Positions 10,769 to 22,757 of a stretch of 64,000 bases of DNA are shown here, piece by piece. The notes beneath the pieces are model-generated. The model was not told where the DNA came from and made no database searches. It saw nothing but the letters and a program-made list of their open reading frames with translations. The DNA is from Shiraia sp. slf14 (taxonomy: Eukaryota; Ascomycota; Dothideomycetes; Pleosporales; Shiraiaceae), in NCBI GenBank assembly GCA_000498155.1, contig AXZN01000062.1, positions 1-64,000 of the forward strand, read 5' to 3'. The first letter of the stretch is position 1. Each line of letters starts with the position of its first letter. A program made the position numbers and the translations under genes.

Positions 10769-12230
10769 TCAACACCCTAAATATTTTGTCTCTACCCACC
10801 GGTTTTCCATATCATCTCCTAACCTAGCTACTACAATTTTGATATCTGGGAAAACGCTCAATACCCTATTCACACCCACTCTGCCCGCTGTATAAGTCAC
10901 AAAGACAATTTTTTCCTCAGGCACACCATGATCTACTAGCACCCTGACAGCCATTAAAGCAGCCGCGCCTGACGAGAACTGTGGATCCAGAACCAATATA
11001 AGCCCATGCTTGAATATATTGGTAGGCAGTGCTCGATAGTGCAACTCGGGCTCACCAGTCCGATAATTGGTTTGTATAAGTATTCTTCCTGTCCTACAAT
11101 CCGGGATGGTGCGTCGTAATCCTGTTTCGAATGCACTGCCACCGCGCAACACTACCACCGCACTGACGTCGGCATCTTTGACGAGGCCGGAGTATGCAGT
11201 ATTTTGTGGTGTAGTCACCTCATTGAATGCAAAAGGCAAGAAATCGCATGCTCTCTCAATAAGCAGCGAGACCATGCGGTCAAAATAGAAGACGAAGTCT
11301 TCTCTTGAAGTCGTTGGGTCGAGGAGTAGTGTATGCATGCCTTTCACTTGATTCGTCTGCTTTAACACAATGGCATTGGAACTGAGGGGGTTGTCCTCAG
11401 CAATCTTGCCTAGCCGTCGTAATTCGATCTGGTGTAGCCCAGATTTATGTGCGAGCGTTTTGCGGACTTGATCGCTGACCATAGAGATAGCGACGCGATT
11501 CTCGATACCGCGGGGCACGATAAGGTCCGCAATCTCGCGTTGTGGTGCTACATACTTATAGAAGTTCGGTTTCACGAAGCCGAACCATTGCTTTATACAG
11601 CCATCAATGTCGCGGCCGCGTTCCTTAACATCTCGTACCAGTCGCCGGGAGAGGCAAAGATCTGAATCTGCCTCGGCGAAGATCTTGAGATCGAGGAGCT
11701 CCAAGACGCGTGGGTCGTGCAAGGCAAAAATACCCTCCAGAATCAGGACATGTGGAGAATATATAGTTGTAGTCTTTTCGAGTCGGGCATGTTTTTCGAA
11801 TGAATAGATGGGCACTTCAGCAACTTTGCTGAAAAATCGTCAGTTTCTCACTGGAGCCCATTTTGCAGCTGGAGGGTTACCCATTTTTAATATCTTTCAA
11901 ACGGTCTACCAAGACATCGAAGTCAATGGCTTCAGGAGCGTCGAAATCAAACTCATTTCGAAATGCTGCAGCAGATTGGGCGGGCGTCAGTGGTTTATAG
12001 AAAGAGTCCTAGAAGGGTTTTCTTAGTCGACAGTTGAGTTAGACACGTGATTGTATTGGAGTTAACTGAAACCCTACCATAGAAAGAATAACAACCCAGG
12101 GCAGGTTCAAAGATGCTACTATGGCAAGAGCTAATGATGTTTTCCCAGATCCAGAACTGCCTGCCACGCCAATAATGCTAGCATTCCCCCATGGAGGTTC
12201 ATAATGCGTTTTTCGACCTGCTGAAGTCAT
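10769..12230 (-). CDS. urk1: Uridine/cytidine kinase with C-terminal UPRT-like domain
   Basis: Three exons on the minus strand, 12078-12230, 11881-12008 and 10769-11828, encode 446 aa; introns are 69 and 53 bp. The enzyme phosphorylates uridine and cytidine in pyrimidine salvage. The N-terminus holds the P-loop GVAGSSGSGKTS (residues 21-32, Lys30), followed by DSFYKPL, the FDFDAPEAIDFD stretch and VLILEGIFAL. The RRLVRDVKERGRD segment is the lid. From about residue 230 on there is a uracil phosphoribosyltransferase-like domain (RGGSAFETGLRRTIPDCRTG, LVLDPQFSSG), as in yeast Urk1, where this domain is thought to be non-catalytic or regulatory. It is convergent with ppg1, with only 145 bp between stops, and divergent from the Gid8 gene. 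Confidence 0.93.
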
Positions 12231-12665
12231 GTCGCAGCGTTATGTTAAGGTTGAAAATACAGAAGAAAGTTGAGCTAGTAGCCCATTGTAAAGGCCACTG
12301 ATTTAGTATTAGCCCAAAGTCGACTTGAAAGCCTTGAATATAAAGTTCCGTACGGGTGGATGTTGTCCGAGCTTAGAAGTTGGTGAGGGACTCTTCGCTT
12401 ATGTAAACTTGAGCGCATGAGCCAATTTGCCAAGCTCCGCTAGCGAGAAGCATTGTCTTTCTTCAGAGAACTTCATCTCTCAAACCTCCTCTTCTTCATC
12501 CACCAGGCTGCAAACTCTGCGTGGCCCCACGCATTGTCGACCACGGTCGGACAGCGCACACATTTCACTCATGGACATCGGATGAGGTCTTGAGCGCCTC
12601 GCGTCATTTCATTATGGTCTGTCTCACACATCGTGGTGCTGTCGCTTTGGTACATACTGATCTCC
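12231..12665. promoter_or_regulatory. Divergent promoter, uridine kinase / Gid8
   Basis: The 435-bp gap lies between two start codons. A pyrimidine-rich stretch around 12475-12510 resembles CT-rich promoter tracts of filamentous fungi. No other element was recognised. Confidence 0.5.
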
Positions 12666-13804
12666 ATGAAGAGCTCCTCCACTGTTTCTCTGTCGATTGC
12701 GACGCCGACGCAACACCATCCATTCCAGAAGAAGGTCGATGATGTCAAGCCGTCTAAAACGTAAGTCACCTTGTCGCGCTCGTCCACGCCCCTTCCATAT
12801 GATGCGATTCAAATAAGTTGGGAATCTCTCCGAAACATTATGTGGAGAACAAATTAACTTGTACTTCTGATTTTGCTTGCAGCTCTTGCTTGCTACTTCA
12901 CATTCAAGCGCTCATGAATAGGCACTTTTGGAAGTTGTACACTAATGTTGTACAGCGACATGAACTTCATTATCATGGACTATCTAGTCAGCGAAGGTTA
13001 CCCACGGGCTGCAGAGAGGTTTGCCAAAGAAGCAAACATTGAGTTGCCTTTAGAAGAAGAGTCCATACAATGTCGCGTAGATATTCGGCAGGCTATTCAT
13101 GCCGGTGATATCGACACAGCCATCATTAAAATCAATGATATGAATCCACAGGTAAGCCGTTCACTTCTCACTTTTCCATTTTGCAGGATTATATCCAGTT
13201 TCATGCACCACGCATAACTCTCTTTGATGATAAACAAACCTTCAGTCCTCAGTATGATTGCAATCACGAAACATGCTTTTACGTATACAATTGAGCTCAC
13301 GAACTGCGCTGATATACTATTCAGATTCTTGACACAGACCCGGCTCTGCACTTTGCATTACTCCGTCTACAGCTCATTGAGCTGATTCGAGTCTGCACTT
13401 CATCTGCCACATCTGATATCACCCCAGCCCTTAATTTCGCCTCGTCGCAACTCGCACCACGTGCAGCTGTCAACCCTGATTTCCTGAAAGATTTGGAGCT
13501 CACCATGTCATTGTTGATCTTCCTTCCAGCCACTTCTACTTTGCAGAAAGAGCTCAGTGAATTACTGGAGCCCTCTTTGCGCCGTAACGTCGCGAGTGCA
13601 GTTAATGAAGCGATTCTCACAAGTATGGGTGTTCGAGGAGAAGCCCGAATGCGAAATTTGGTACGTTTGCGTCATTGGACTGAATCGAAGGCACGAGCAG
13701 CTGGTAAGGATATACCTCCCATCTTGCCGCTTGGCCTGCAAGATGTCGAAGAAAGGTCAGCTGAGGGCAATGGACACAACGGTGTAGACGTGATGGTACA
13801 GTAG
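12666..13804 (+). CDS. gid8: Gid8-type LisH-CTLH-CRA protein (GID E3 ligase subunit)
   Basis: Exons 12666-12760, 12956-13151 and 13325-13804 give 256 aa; the introns are 195 and 173 bp, long for this genome. The first exon, ending ...PFQKKVDDVKPSKT, is placed because it restores the conserved junction into DMNFIIMDYLVSEG. The protein has an N-terminal LisH motif (about 33-65), a CTLH segment (IRQAIHAGDIDTAIIKIN) and a CRA region whose helices include LHFALLRLQLIELIR. Gid8/Twa1 is the scaffold of the GID/CTLH ubiquitin ligase, which in yeast degrades gluconeogenic enzymes when glucose returns. The family is conserved at about this length (around 230-260 aa). No sign of damage. Confidence 0.9.
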
Positions 13805-14321
13805 GACGGTCCATACATAACCTTTATTTAGTTCTTTGGTGTCATAGTGTAACACTTGCACCCAAGCACTTGCAATGAAGCTAACGAAGATCGTGAAGTT
13901 TTCTGATTGCAGCGGCGAAGTTGCTTAACTGTGCAGGTTTCTATTTCGAGAAGATGTAAATTGTATCTTCACAACGGTAATCGTTCGCTAGTCATCAAAC
14001 CGCCGTAAAAGTGAAATGAAGAGTTCCTCCGTGATTAAAGACTAGGTAAACAAGGATGTCGACTTAGTTGTTACATAGTCGAGGATCGTTGTGTGCACGT
14101 ATAACGCAAATGTGATGTGAAATCCTACCGTAAGGCTGCGGTTCCCTTCAAATTTCGAAATATCACAGTCTGGGCAGCGAACACGACATGGTGGTAAGTT
14201 GTTAATTTTTTTTCTTCATGAGGGTAAACTAGATATATACAGTAGCTCAATTGAAGCTAAAAAGGTTACCCTACCCGGGTATCTCTACCTCCAATACTAC
14301 ATTCATGTCCGCGGTTTTCGT
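13805..14321. other. Intergenic, convergent 3' ends
   Basis: This is the 3' flank of gid8 and of the alcohol dehydrogenase gene. No gene or structured element was seen. Confidence 0.6.
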
Positions 14322-15442
14322 TTATTTTGACGTATCCAAGACAAATCGACCAGCAATCTCGCCCTTGTGCATCTTGTCATATACCATCTGAAGCTCAGAC
14401 AAACCCACAACCTTGTACGGTGCTTTAATGAGGCCGCGAGCGAAGAAATCGATGGCCTCGGCACTGTCCTTGCGATTGCCAACATAAGAACCTTGGATCC
14501 TGATCATCTTGATGACAGACTCAAAGACAGGCGCCTTCAAGTAAGCACCTGCTGGAAGGCCAATACAGATAACTGTGCCACGAGGTCGGACATACTCTGC
14601 AGCTTGTTGGAATGGCTTCTCGTTGACAGCAACAAGGATGACAGCGTGAGGGCCTAAGCCATCAGGAGTAGCCTTTTGTACATCTGCAACAACATTCTTT
14701 GACTGGGCAAAGTCCACAAATGACTCGGCCCCAAGTTGTTCTGTGCACATCTTCTTCTTCTCGTCACCAGTATCGATGGCGATGGCGCGAACACCCATTG
14801 CTTTGGCGTACTGGAGAGCCAGGGAACCTAGACCGCCTCCAGCACCGACAATAGCAACAAATTGGCCAGGCTTGACACCCGACTCTTTGAGTCCCTTGTA
14901 GACAGTAATGCCAGCGCAAAGAACTGGTGCGATTGCGTCCAGGGCACACGATTTCGGGATGCGGGCTACATGGGCGGCTTTGGCAATGCAATATTGCTGA
15001 AAGGTTCCGTCGACAGTATAACCAGAGAGAAGAGGCTTAGGGCATAGAGGCTCATCCGCTTGCTGACAGAAGTCGCAAGCGAGACAAGAACCGTTGAGCC
15101 ATTTGACGCCAGCGTAATCACCAATTTCAATATCGCTAACCAAATCACCTCGTGCAACAACGACACCAGCACCTTCGTGACCTCCAACGAGAGGTAACTT
15201 AGTGGCCTAAAGCTACTTAGTGACTGTGTCTCAACGAGGCGTAAGATGTATTGTTGGAAAAAGCTTACCAGTGGCCAGTCACCATTGACAGCGTGTAAAT
15301 CTGTATGGCAAACACCAGAGTATTTGATGTTGACGAGAACTTCATCTGGACCAGGCTTTTGCACTGGGATCTTCTTGTACTCGACCGGGCCTCCAGTCTT
15401 CTCAATAACCTGTGCCCATTGCTCGGTCGGGATTTGACTCAT
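14322..15442 (-). CDS. Zinc alcohol dehydrogenase, ADH1 class
   Basis: Exons 15269-15442 and 14322-15206 (62-bp intron) encode 352 aa, the standard length of tetrameric fungal ADHs. The catalytic zinc ligands are visible: Cys45 in GVCHTDLH and His68-Glu69 in GGHEGAG. The structural-zinc loop has its four cysteines (CLACDFCQQADEPLC). The coenzyme fold has GAGGGLG and then AIDTGDEKK, where the acidic residue after the second strand points to NAD rather than NADP. The enzyme interconverts ethanol and acetaldehyde and lies in the cytosol (no targeting sequence). It is transcribed away from a 1.6-kb upstream region. Whether it serves fermentation or ethanol use cannot be decided from sequence. Confidence 0.94.
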
Positions 15443-17081
15443 GTTGGTGGATTAATTGGTTGGAGGAGGGGTTTATGAATCTGTGAGGAAGAAGTTGATT
15501 TGTTGTGAATGAGATGTTGGTTGATGGCTGCATTACGATGGTGGGGTGGAGGTCTTATATGCTGAGCATGGAGCTCAAAGAGCGACCCAAAGACCAACAA
15601 CCAGGGGCCTGGGCCAGGGAGGGCTCGAGACTGTAGGCCGCACATGGAACTAAGCATACAGATCTCATGTCAGGGTCTGACTAACTACACACTTTACTCA
15701 CAAAGAACAGTTTCCAAGCCCAAGATGGCAACAAGCTCCTGTGCACCCATGGGCCTCTCGGCTTGCCGGAGCGAGTTATGGGGGTTTATTCTGCCATTGG
15801 CTTAGTTGGGCAAGGCAGTTGACGTTGTGGGTCCCAGAGGGGGAGATTTTCAGTATTGTCAGATGGGTTATCGGATCATTGTGCATCGGGTGGGTGGCAG
15901 TGACAGTAGCGTGAGCGGGCAAAGATTCCGTGGGGGACGCAAGCGCTGCGAGTACGCGGACCAGACAAGGTGGTCTGATTTTAGTGTAGATAAACAGGGT
16001 TAAGGGCTGATGGCTGTGTACAGTAGTCCGAAGCACCTTTTTATTTTTCGTGGTGTGAGGGGGTGACATGGAACAGCAAATCAGTGGGCAAGTGGGGTGG
16101 ATGAGTTTCTAGACGTCGACATCATATCTCCTGATATTTTTTCCCAACCCTTGTTATCAGCGTCTGCAGTGCCCTCTCGATTACACTCAGCAGACAGAAG
16201 GGAATTTTCCTTTGCCTTCTATTCCAATTCTTCAATTCGAGTCTTCCCCCGTGCTGTCCTGTGTGCCGTTTGCAGTGGCATGCATGGCACACTCAGTGAT
16301 TCGGAGACTAGGCGACGTCTACCTTGCGACTGGGTCGGACGAACGCAAGGCCCAATAGCTGCTTGGGTGCACGTCCTTCAGCCCCAGCCCGTCAGTGTAA
16401 AGAAGTGCATCATGTTAGCCAATCGCGCGCTTGTGTCGCTCTGTTTGGCTTGGTGCATCAGCCTGGCGGCTTCTTTTCCCTTTATGCGGGGATCCTTGAT
16501 GCCGAGGAGAGAGCTGGTACCACGTATACTCATCTGCGAGGCACATAGAGTACTGTCCATGGTAAGTTTAGGGACCACCACTCCACTGTCCAATCGTTCA
16601 CCATGGTCCATTCAAGCGCAAGCCAAGTCCCGATCTAATGCTTGAAAACGGTGCGGACGCGGGGTTTTGTAGTGCAGCGCGGGGTAGGTGGAAGTTTCCA
16701 TGACGCCCATCTTTCAAGTTGCATCAAGGACCCTACAAGTATGCATAATCGGGCTGCGTTTACAAAGTAACCGAGCTAATGCTAATTCATGCTCATGTGG
16801 TCTTCTGCATTAGACTATTGAGCTTTGAGGTGGATTCTGTTCGAGTGCCGCTCAATACACAATGCACACTTCAGACTTTGGACGAAGCTCAGACTAGGAT
16901 GCAGGACAGCCAATCGCACACCACATTGAATATGCTACTATGCCAGCTACTGGACTTCTTGACCCCAGCTATCTATATTACATGGACCTATGCATTTTGA
17001 AAACCCCTCCCTTCCTCATAGCGTTCATCATTGCTTCATCTTCATGCTCTTCTTCGTAATCATGACGAAATACATTTGCTC
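15443..17081. other. Long ADH upstream region, 1.6 kb
   Basis: The gap holds the ADH promoter and the 3' flank of mcm6. Near the ADH start are a TATA-like element (15554-15559, minus strand) and two overlapping SYGGRG sites in GTGGGGTGGAG at 15541-15551. A possible small secreted protein ORF at 16412-16645 is described separately. Otherwise nothing recognisable. Confidence 0.5.
15554..15559 (-). promoter_or_regulatory. TATA-like box of ADH gene
   Basis: TATAAG on the minus strand lies about 115 bp upstream of the ADH start codon, a usual distance for a fungal TATA element with a leader of 50-80 nt. Confidence 0.4.
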
Positions 17082-20053
17082 TCACGCTATGTCATCAACA
17101 GGGCAATTAGGATGCAGTACATACATTGTCTTGTTGCTTGACGAACGTTGATCTTGCTCAGCTGCAAGTCCTTCACCGCGGATTTGGAGAAGGAATTGTT
17201 CCTATAAGATTGGTTAGTATCGTTGCTCTTTCAAAGTCCATACACACTACGCACCTTGACAATTTTCCTAAGGACTTTCGTGGCCAGCAATCTTTCTTTC
17301 TCAAAGTCCTCTTGTGTTTCCAGCTCAGTCTCTTTTTGCTCCAGATACCACACCAGCAATTCCTCTTCTTCCACACCATCTTGCATTTGCTCTTGGTCTT
17401 CATTGACGCGTTTGACAAACATGTTCCGCATACTAATATATTTTTCGTGAGTGATTGTCATTTTCTCGCGCGGAGCTTTGGTGGATGTCTCTGTTTGGTC
17501 AGCCAGTGAGTCCTGGTGATTTGCATCCATTGAAACATCTCCATCTTGTCCATTCACAGCTGATGCCATCTCCTCCTCCTCGTCAGCCTCAATTTCGACA
17601 TCATCCTTCTCGACAGAAATGATGGACTGGCGGAGAAGATTATAAGCTTCTTTGACAAAGTCGGACGTGATTTCAGCAACACAGTTGGCTTTTGCGATAG
17701 CTTCTGAAAGCCTAATCATACTCTCAAGCTGTCGCACGGTAATGCGGTAACTGTTGCGACCAATCCCACCCTGAGCATCGTCTGCTCGAAGCTCCTTGTA
17801 CTTTTCCACCAATGTCTCTTTTGCACCTTCTGTAAACTCGGGCCTAAATGTCCTGGCAAACCGGATGTACCGTTGCAGTTGCTCAGTACTGAATTCCGGA
17901 GTAACGGCTTCGTCGCGGTCTTTGTGAATGCCCACGATGTGATTTGCGAGATTGCGATCAACAGACTCTTCACACTCATCCAGAACTATAAAGAAGAGAT
18001 CGAAGCGAGACATGATGGGTGCAGACATATTGATGTTGGCGCGAAGTGTCGTTTTACGGTTGTAGCGGCCACCAATCGGGTTGGCTGCAGCTAGAATCGA
18101 GGTGCGAGCGTTGAGCGTCGCTTGAATACCAGCTTTGGCAATAGATATTGTCTGCTGTTCCATGGCTTCGTGAATAGCAACCTGGTCGGCTATATCCATT
18201 TTATCGAATTCATCGATTGCACAGATGCCGTTGTCGGCAAGCATGAGTGCTCCGGCTTCGATGGTGAACTCCCCAGTCTCCTCATCTTTGACAACGGCTG
18301 CCGTAAGACCCGCGGCTGAGGACGCTTTGCCCGAGGTATAAACGGCACGAGGCAAGAAGCTACAGATATACTTCAAAAACTGTGACTTAGATGTCGAAGG
18401 ATCGCCGACAATGCAGATATTGATATCCCCACGCAGAGCCATACCTTCCGGAGTTTCTTTCGAAACACCGCCCATGAGTTGAAGCAACAGGCCCTTTTTA
18501 ATAACCTGGTGCCCATAAACCATGGGGGCAATGGAGTCGACTAGTCGCATGAACATGTTTGGTTTATGAACCATGTCTTTCAAATCTTGTATATCTGCTG
18601 GACTTAGCGTGTTGAGATATTCTTCTTGTGCCTCCTCGCCGCTTGCTGCATTCGATTCAAGCTGTCCTTGGCCAAGTGAAGCAAGTATATTACCAGCTTG
18701 GCCAGTTAAACGCTGGCTAGCTTTTTGGCCTAGCGATGATTGATCTGGTGAGATCATGCATGCTAAGAATGACATGCGGTAAGTCAAGTCACGAACACCC
18801 AGAGCTTTTAACCCACTCACTCCAGAACCGCCTGCATCATTGCCGCGAGTTGTGTTAGAAGAGTCCCGCATTGCTTGTGGCCGTACGCCAGGCACACGGA
18901 ATTGGCTGACGTCTGGTATGACAATGACGGTGCCTGTGAATATGCATTTCTCACCTGCCTTTGCACGATCAACCATTTCACCCCGCAGGATAACGTCCAT
19001 GGTGCGCGGCATACTGCCAGTCGGGATTTCAGAGCTATTCTCCTGTATTCGAACCTTCTGCCAATCAACAAAGGTAGATTGCCTGATGTCGAGTCGCCAA
19101 CCCTCTCTGTTCATGCAGGTTGAATTAGGGCATTGGGTAGGCTCTGTATACTTGAATGTCTGTTCGATGTTGGGTACAACGGTGTTGCAGGCTTCGCAAA
19201 TAAATGTTGCCAGTGACAGTTCGGGTCGAACCTCAGATGTGCGAGTTGCAGTGCCAGAGATGGAGAGCAATGTCCCGATACTTGATGTCCGCAATTGGCG
19301 GATGCGAGAGACTAGTGGTAGGTTGTAGAAAGCCAATGTGAACAGTTTATCTGTCTGCTGATTTGAAGTTTGTTCATTGTTACTATCATTTCGGTTGGTA
19401 GAGTTGTCGACAGTGGACGTCGCGGTCATTGAAGTTGTCGAAGCAGGCTGTCGATGCTGTCGGAAATACTTTGGTTCGTACTTTGCAATCAAATTGTGAA
19501 GCGCCCTGACCATGTATGGCAAAAAGCGGTAATATCCGTTGGCAATGGCATCTGCCAATACGCCGTCCTCATGGGTGGTTAAGTGCGTGAAGTCGACATA
19601 GAGCGTGGAGAGTCCGTAGAGCCTCATTCCTCGAATTTGTGCGATATAGTACTTGTCTGTGGTTTGGATGCTCGAAGCTGGCAATGCAGAGGACGAAGGT
19701 TCTTGGGTGAAGCTGCGAATGTGTCAGAGTCGTATTGAGCAACCAACACATTTCCCTTCGTACTTTTCTAGAAACTCCTGAAAGCGGAGCGATAGCGTTT
19801 CGCCCGTCACGTCCACCACCTTGGGAATGTCTGTTCGGAGAGCATTGATCCGGCGACCTGGTACTCGTGCACCAACTACTTCGTCATCAGGGAAACCCTC
19901 CGTATCGCTATGAGCGCCGGCACTTTCAGAGGGAGGTCCTCGGGGTCTAGCAGACGATGACCGCATGTATTGGGGTGGCCTCGGAGTGGCAGCATCGCTG
20001 GACGGCGTAGGCGCTGCGTCCGAGTTGAGTACGGCATCAAGAAGAGAGGACAT
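17082..20053 (-). CDS. mcm6: Mcm6, subunit of the MCM2-7 replicative helicase
   Basis: Exons 19764-20053, 17255-19712 and 17082-17201 (introns 51 and 53 bp) encode 955 aa. The last 40-codon exon was found by continuing the frame past a GTGCGT donor; it ends in the YVLHPNC motif typical of Mcm6. Order of parts: disordered N-terminus (1-90), N-terminal domain from the IRGMRLYGLSTLY segment, a zinc finger CX2C...CX4C (about 269-296), Walker A GDPSTSKS (Lys about 539), Walker B AIDEF (about 597), and the SRFD arginine finger (about 666). An acidic stretch with EADEEEE precedes the winged-helix tail. The protein unwinds DNA at origins and forks as part of the CMG complex. Two ACGCGA boxes sit about 95-105 bp upstream of the start. 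Confidence 0.96.
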
Positions 20054-20495
20054 TGTGCGTGGCGTTTGGCCTTATGTCGCGATCTCGTACGCTGGCGGGG
20101 TGATTTTGAATACAGGAGATTTGGGCGCGGGGGAAGATGTCAACACGCGAAACGCGAGTCGCGCTCGCCGGATTAGGTCAAAAGTGGGTGGTCTGTGCGG
20201 GGGCAAGTGGTGCAAGTGCAACAGACACGATAGCCTGGCACCTGGCAGGACGAGCTGACGAGGCCTTTGAGACTGAGAAATTGATAATCATTCGTTCCAT
20301 AGCATATACATATAAAAGAAATTCTATGTTATTCGTGTGAGGTACGCTACAATGACGAGGGTATACAGCATCCAAACCATTCGAAAGGGAATCGGCAAAC
20401 CTCCAAGTCCACAAAAGGCACACGAAACAAACACAAGCGACACCTGGTGCCACTTTGCACCCTCATTGCTATTCTCTCCCACTCGTCCAGCAGCC
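20054..20495. other. Intergenic, mcm6 promoter
   Basis: The gap between the mcm6 start and the SUN gene stop holds the two cell-cycle-type boxes. No gene is visible. Confidence 0.6.
20145..20157. promoter_or_regulatory. Tandem MCB/SCB-like sites upstream of mcm6
   Basis: ACGCGA occurs at 20145-20150 and again at 20152-20157. Both fit WCGCGW, the relaxed MBF/DSC1 core, and the overlap reads CGCGAAA, an SBF-type site. MCM genes are classical G1/S targets of these APSES factors, so cell-cycle control is a fair inference. Confidence 0.55.
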
Positions 20496-22757
20496 CTACA
20501 CTGCAGGATCTTGTAGAACTACATTATATTTATAGTCCTCCTCGCCATCCTCACCATGCAAACGCACTCGATACAAGCACGTATGGTCGGCGCCCCAGTT
20601 GGAAAGAACACGTACCATCGCTTTGGTGATTGGAACTGAGCTTGCGGCGTCCAGATCGAATGTTTGCACATGATTCGAGGCATGTACGTTATACTTGAAG
20701 GCGCCCAAACAGGTCCAGCCTGCAGGTCCATCTTTGCACATGTGCTTATGATTCTCAAATCGATGTCGCGCAGGTTGATCAGTCTCAACCCAAAGCTCAA
20801 TGTGGCGTGGCGCATTGGTAATCTTTCTCGCTGGTGCCATTTCCATGGGCAGGTGCTCAATGGTTATCTGATTTGGAAAGACGGGACGGGACATTACGAC
20901 AGTGAGCTGTGCTTGGCCGTTCAAGGGGGGTGCTGGAGCAGAGCACCAGCAATCACCAGGCTCCTCCCACCTGCTCAGTGCTGCTTTGGGTGGATTGCGT
21001 GGAGAGATCAGCGCCATTCTTCGAGAAAACTTGGAGAGAAGGGTGGGATTGTCCAAGTAAGTAGCAGACGTCAGACTGGGCTCAATCAGAGCACCGAATC
21101 CAGGGGAAAAATAGTTTGGCTTGCGGAGGTTGATTTCATAGTTGGCAAGTAAATTGCTTTGAGCAAGGGATTGTAGCCGGATGGATTCGATCATAGCCTT
21201 CCGAGCTTCTGTTTGAGCGACGGCCTTGATCTGGCTGGCTTGACCTTTGATAGTCTCAAAAATCTTTTGGTCAATTTGCGTGGATATGCTGTTGTATTGA
21301 TCTCGAATCATATCCATGAGCTCTTGTCGGGATACTGCTACTGGGTGGGTGTCATTCTCATTGGTCGACAGAGTAACACCAAGTATTTTCCGAAGTTTAT
21401 CTTTGTTATCTTCGAGAAATTCGGCCCACACTGCGTTGTTGCTTGAGGACTTGGCTTTGTCCATCAAAGCGTTCCAGAAATCTTCTGTAATCTCGCGCCT
21501 GCCGCCTGGAAGCTGCCGAACGACTACAAACTCGGGCAATTGGTCGTTCAAACCTGTGATGGTAGTATGCATATCACCAATGCGGTCGTCCAGGCTATCG
21601 TAGAGTTGTTGCATGCGCAGCCAAAGGGCTTGGTTGTTGTCGACGTTGGCCCCAAATTTGATGTCACTAGCCAGCTTTTGGTTTTGGGTGTTGCCTCCAT
21701 CAGGCATAATCCAGCTCGCGAGATCAGCCTTTGACTGAGAAATACGTGCATGAAGAGCACTGGCGATACCCATTTGTGATGAGGGGTTTTGGGTATGCGA
21801 GGAAGGAGAAGTAGGCAAGATGAGAATCAAGAAGGTCATAGTGATCAATCCCCAAAAAGCCCACATGATAATACGCTTCCAAGGCCATTCCATGTCATCC
21901 ACATGGCCAGGCTGAACGGTACCAAGCCATTCGGTAACTGATTTTGGATGATGCTGTTCTGCGGTAGCATGGCCGCGCGATCTAGGTGATCTTGCACGCT
22001 GTAGGGGAGCTTGCTCCGGCAAAGCCACATCATTTGCAGTGGGGCCGACAGCAGGTTCATGTAGCTGAGCAGCTTGCAAGGCTTGTTGATCTGGGGCCGA
22101 TCGGGCATCTGCCTCATCCTGAGACTGGGGAATTCCTTGAACTCTCAATTGAGTACGACGAGTCATGTTTTTCTGCCAAAGCGGCAGTCCCGTGGCAGCT
22201 TCGGACGAGGCGCGGGATGATTGTTGACGCATCGGTCGAGGCAACATACCGGCCTCGTGGCCTAGACCAAAAGATTTCGAAGTATTACCGATTGATAAAT
22301 CAAGGCCATCGTCACTTGGGGCAACTGCCTCACTGTTCAGGAATGATAGACCAGGGCCCTGTCGAGAGTCTGGTCTTTGATCGATGAGTGGCGAGCGTCG
22401 AGCTGCGTGGCCGTCAATCGAGCTGCCCATACGAGGGGTTTCAGCGCCAAGTTCATCCATATCATCCAATTCCGACTCTTCATCGTCGCGAGCGACAGCA
22501 TCACCGCGCTGGTTCTGGAATGCTTGGGCGAAGCCAGTAGCTGAGACTGAGATTTCCTCGGCAGCGCCTACACGGCCACTTGCACCGTAGGCGTTGGACT
22601 TGCGTGGCTTGACTTTGGTTAAAGGACCTTTCTTGCGTTGCCTTGTCCCACCAGTGGTGACGTTAGTTAGCACAGACTGTCCAGTAACTGAACCAGCTTG
22701 CGAAAGTCGGGCGGAACGACGTGGGGTGGGCGCGCCAGTTGGTGCAATTTGAGACAT
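20496..22757 (-). CDS. SUN-domain protein of the inner nuclear envelope (Sad1-like)
   Basis: A single exon encodes 753 aa. Residues 1-290 are low-complexity and basic/acidic (for example RQRKKGPLTKVKPRK at 39-53), as expected for a nucleoplasmic tail. One membrane span lies at about 295-314 (ending in ILILPTSPS). A helical stretch follows (about 380-540), and the C-terminal SUN domain (about 560-750) includes CWCSAPAP, the PNQITIEHLPM segment and a final LHGEDGEEDYKYNVVL. SUN proteins form LINC bridges with KASH proteins across the nuclear envelope, and Sad1 anchors the spindle pole body. It is in tandem behind mcm6. The ORF is longer than S. pombe Sad1 (514 aa), mostly in the N-terminal tail. 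Confidence 0.9.
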   Translation of the reverse strand: MSQIAPTGAPTPRRSARLSQAGSVTGQSVLTNVTTGGTRQRKKGPLTKVKPRKSNAYGASGRVGAAEEISVSATGFAQAFQNQRGDAVARDDEESELDDMDELGAETPRMGSSIDGHAARRSPLIDQRPDSRQGPGLSFLNSEAVAPSDDGLDLSIGNTSKSFGLGHEAGMLPRPMRQQSSRASSEAATGLPLWQKNMTRRTQLRVQGIPQSQDEADARSAPDQQALQAAQLHEPAVGPTANDVALPEQAPLQRARSPRSRGHATAEQHHPKSVTEWLGTVQPGHVDDMEWPWKRIIMWAFWGLITMTFLILILPTSPSSHTQNPSSQMGIASALHARISQSKADLASWIMPDGGNTQNQKLASDIKFGANVDNNQALWLRMQQLYDSLDDRIGDMHTTITGLNDQLPEFVVVRQLPGGRREITEDFWNALMDKAKSSSNNAVWAEFLEDNKDKLRKILGVTLSTNENDTHPVAVSRQELMDMIRDQYNSISTQIDQKIFETIKGQASQIKAVAQTEARKAMIESIRLQSLAQSNLLANYEINLRKPNYFSPGFGALIEPSLTSATYLDNPTLLSKFSRRMALISPRNPPKAALSRWEEPGDCWCSAPAPPLNGQAQLTVVMSRPVFPNQITIEHLPMEMAPARKITNAPRHIELWVETDQPARHRFENHKHMCKDGPAGWTCLGAFKYNVHASNHVQTFDLDAASSVPITKAMVRVLSNWGADHTCLYRVRLHGEDGEEDYKYNVVLQDPAV

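Noticed and set aside
10769..12230. Uridine kinase plus UPRT domain as a new fusion
   Set aside because: The same two-part layout is known in yeast Urk1 and animal UCK-like proteins.
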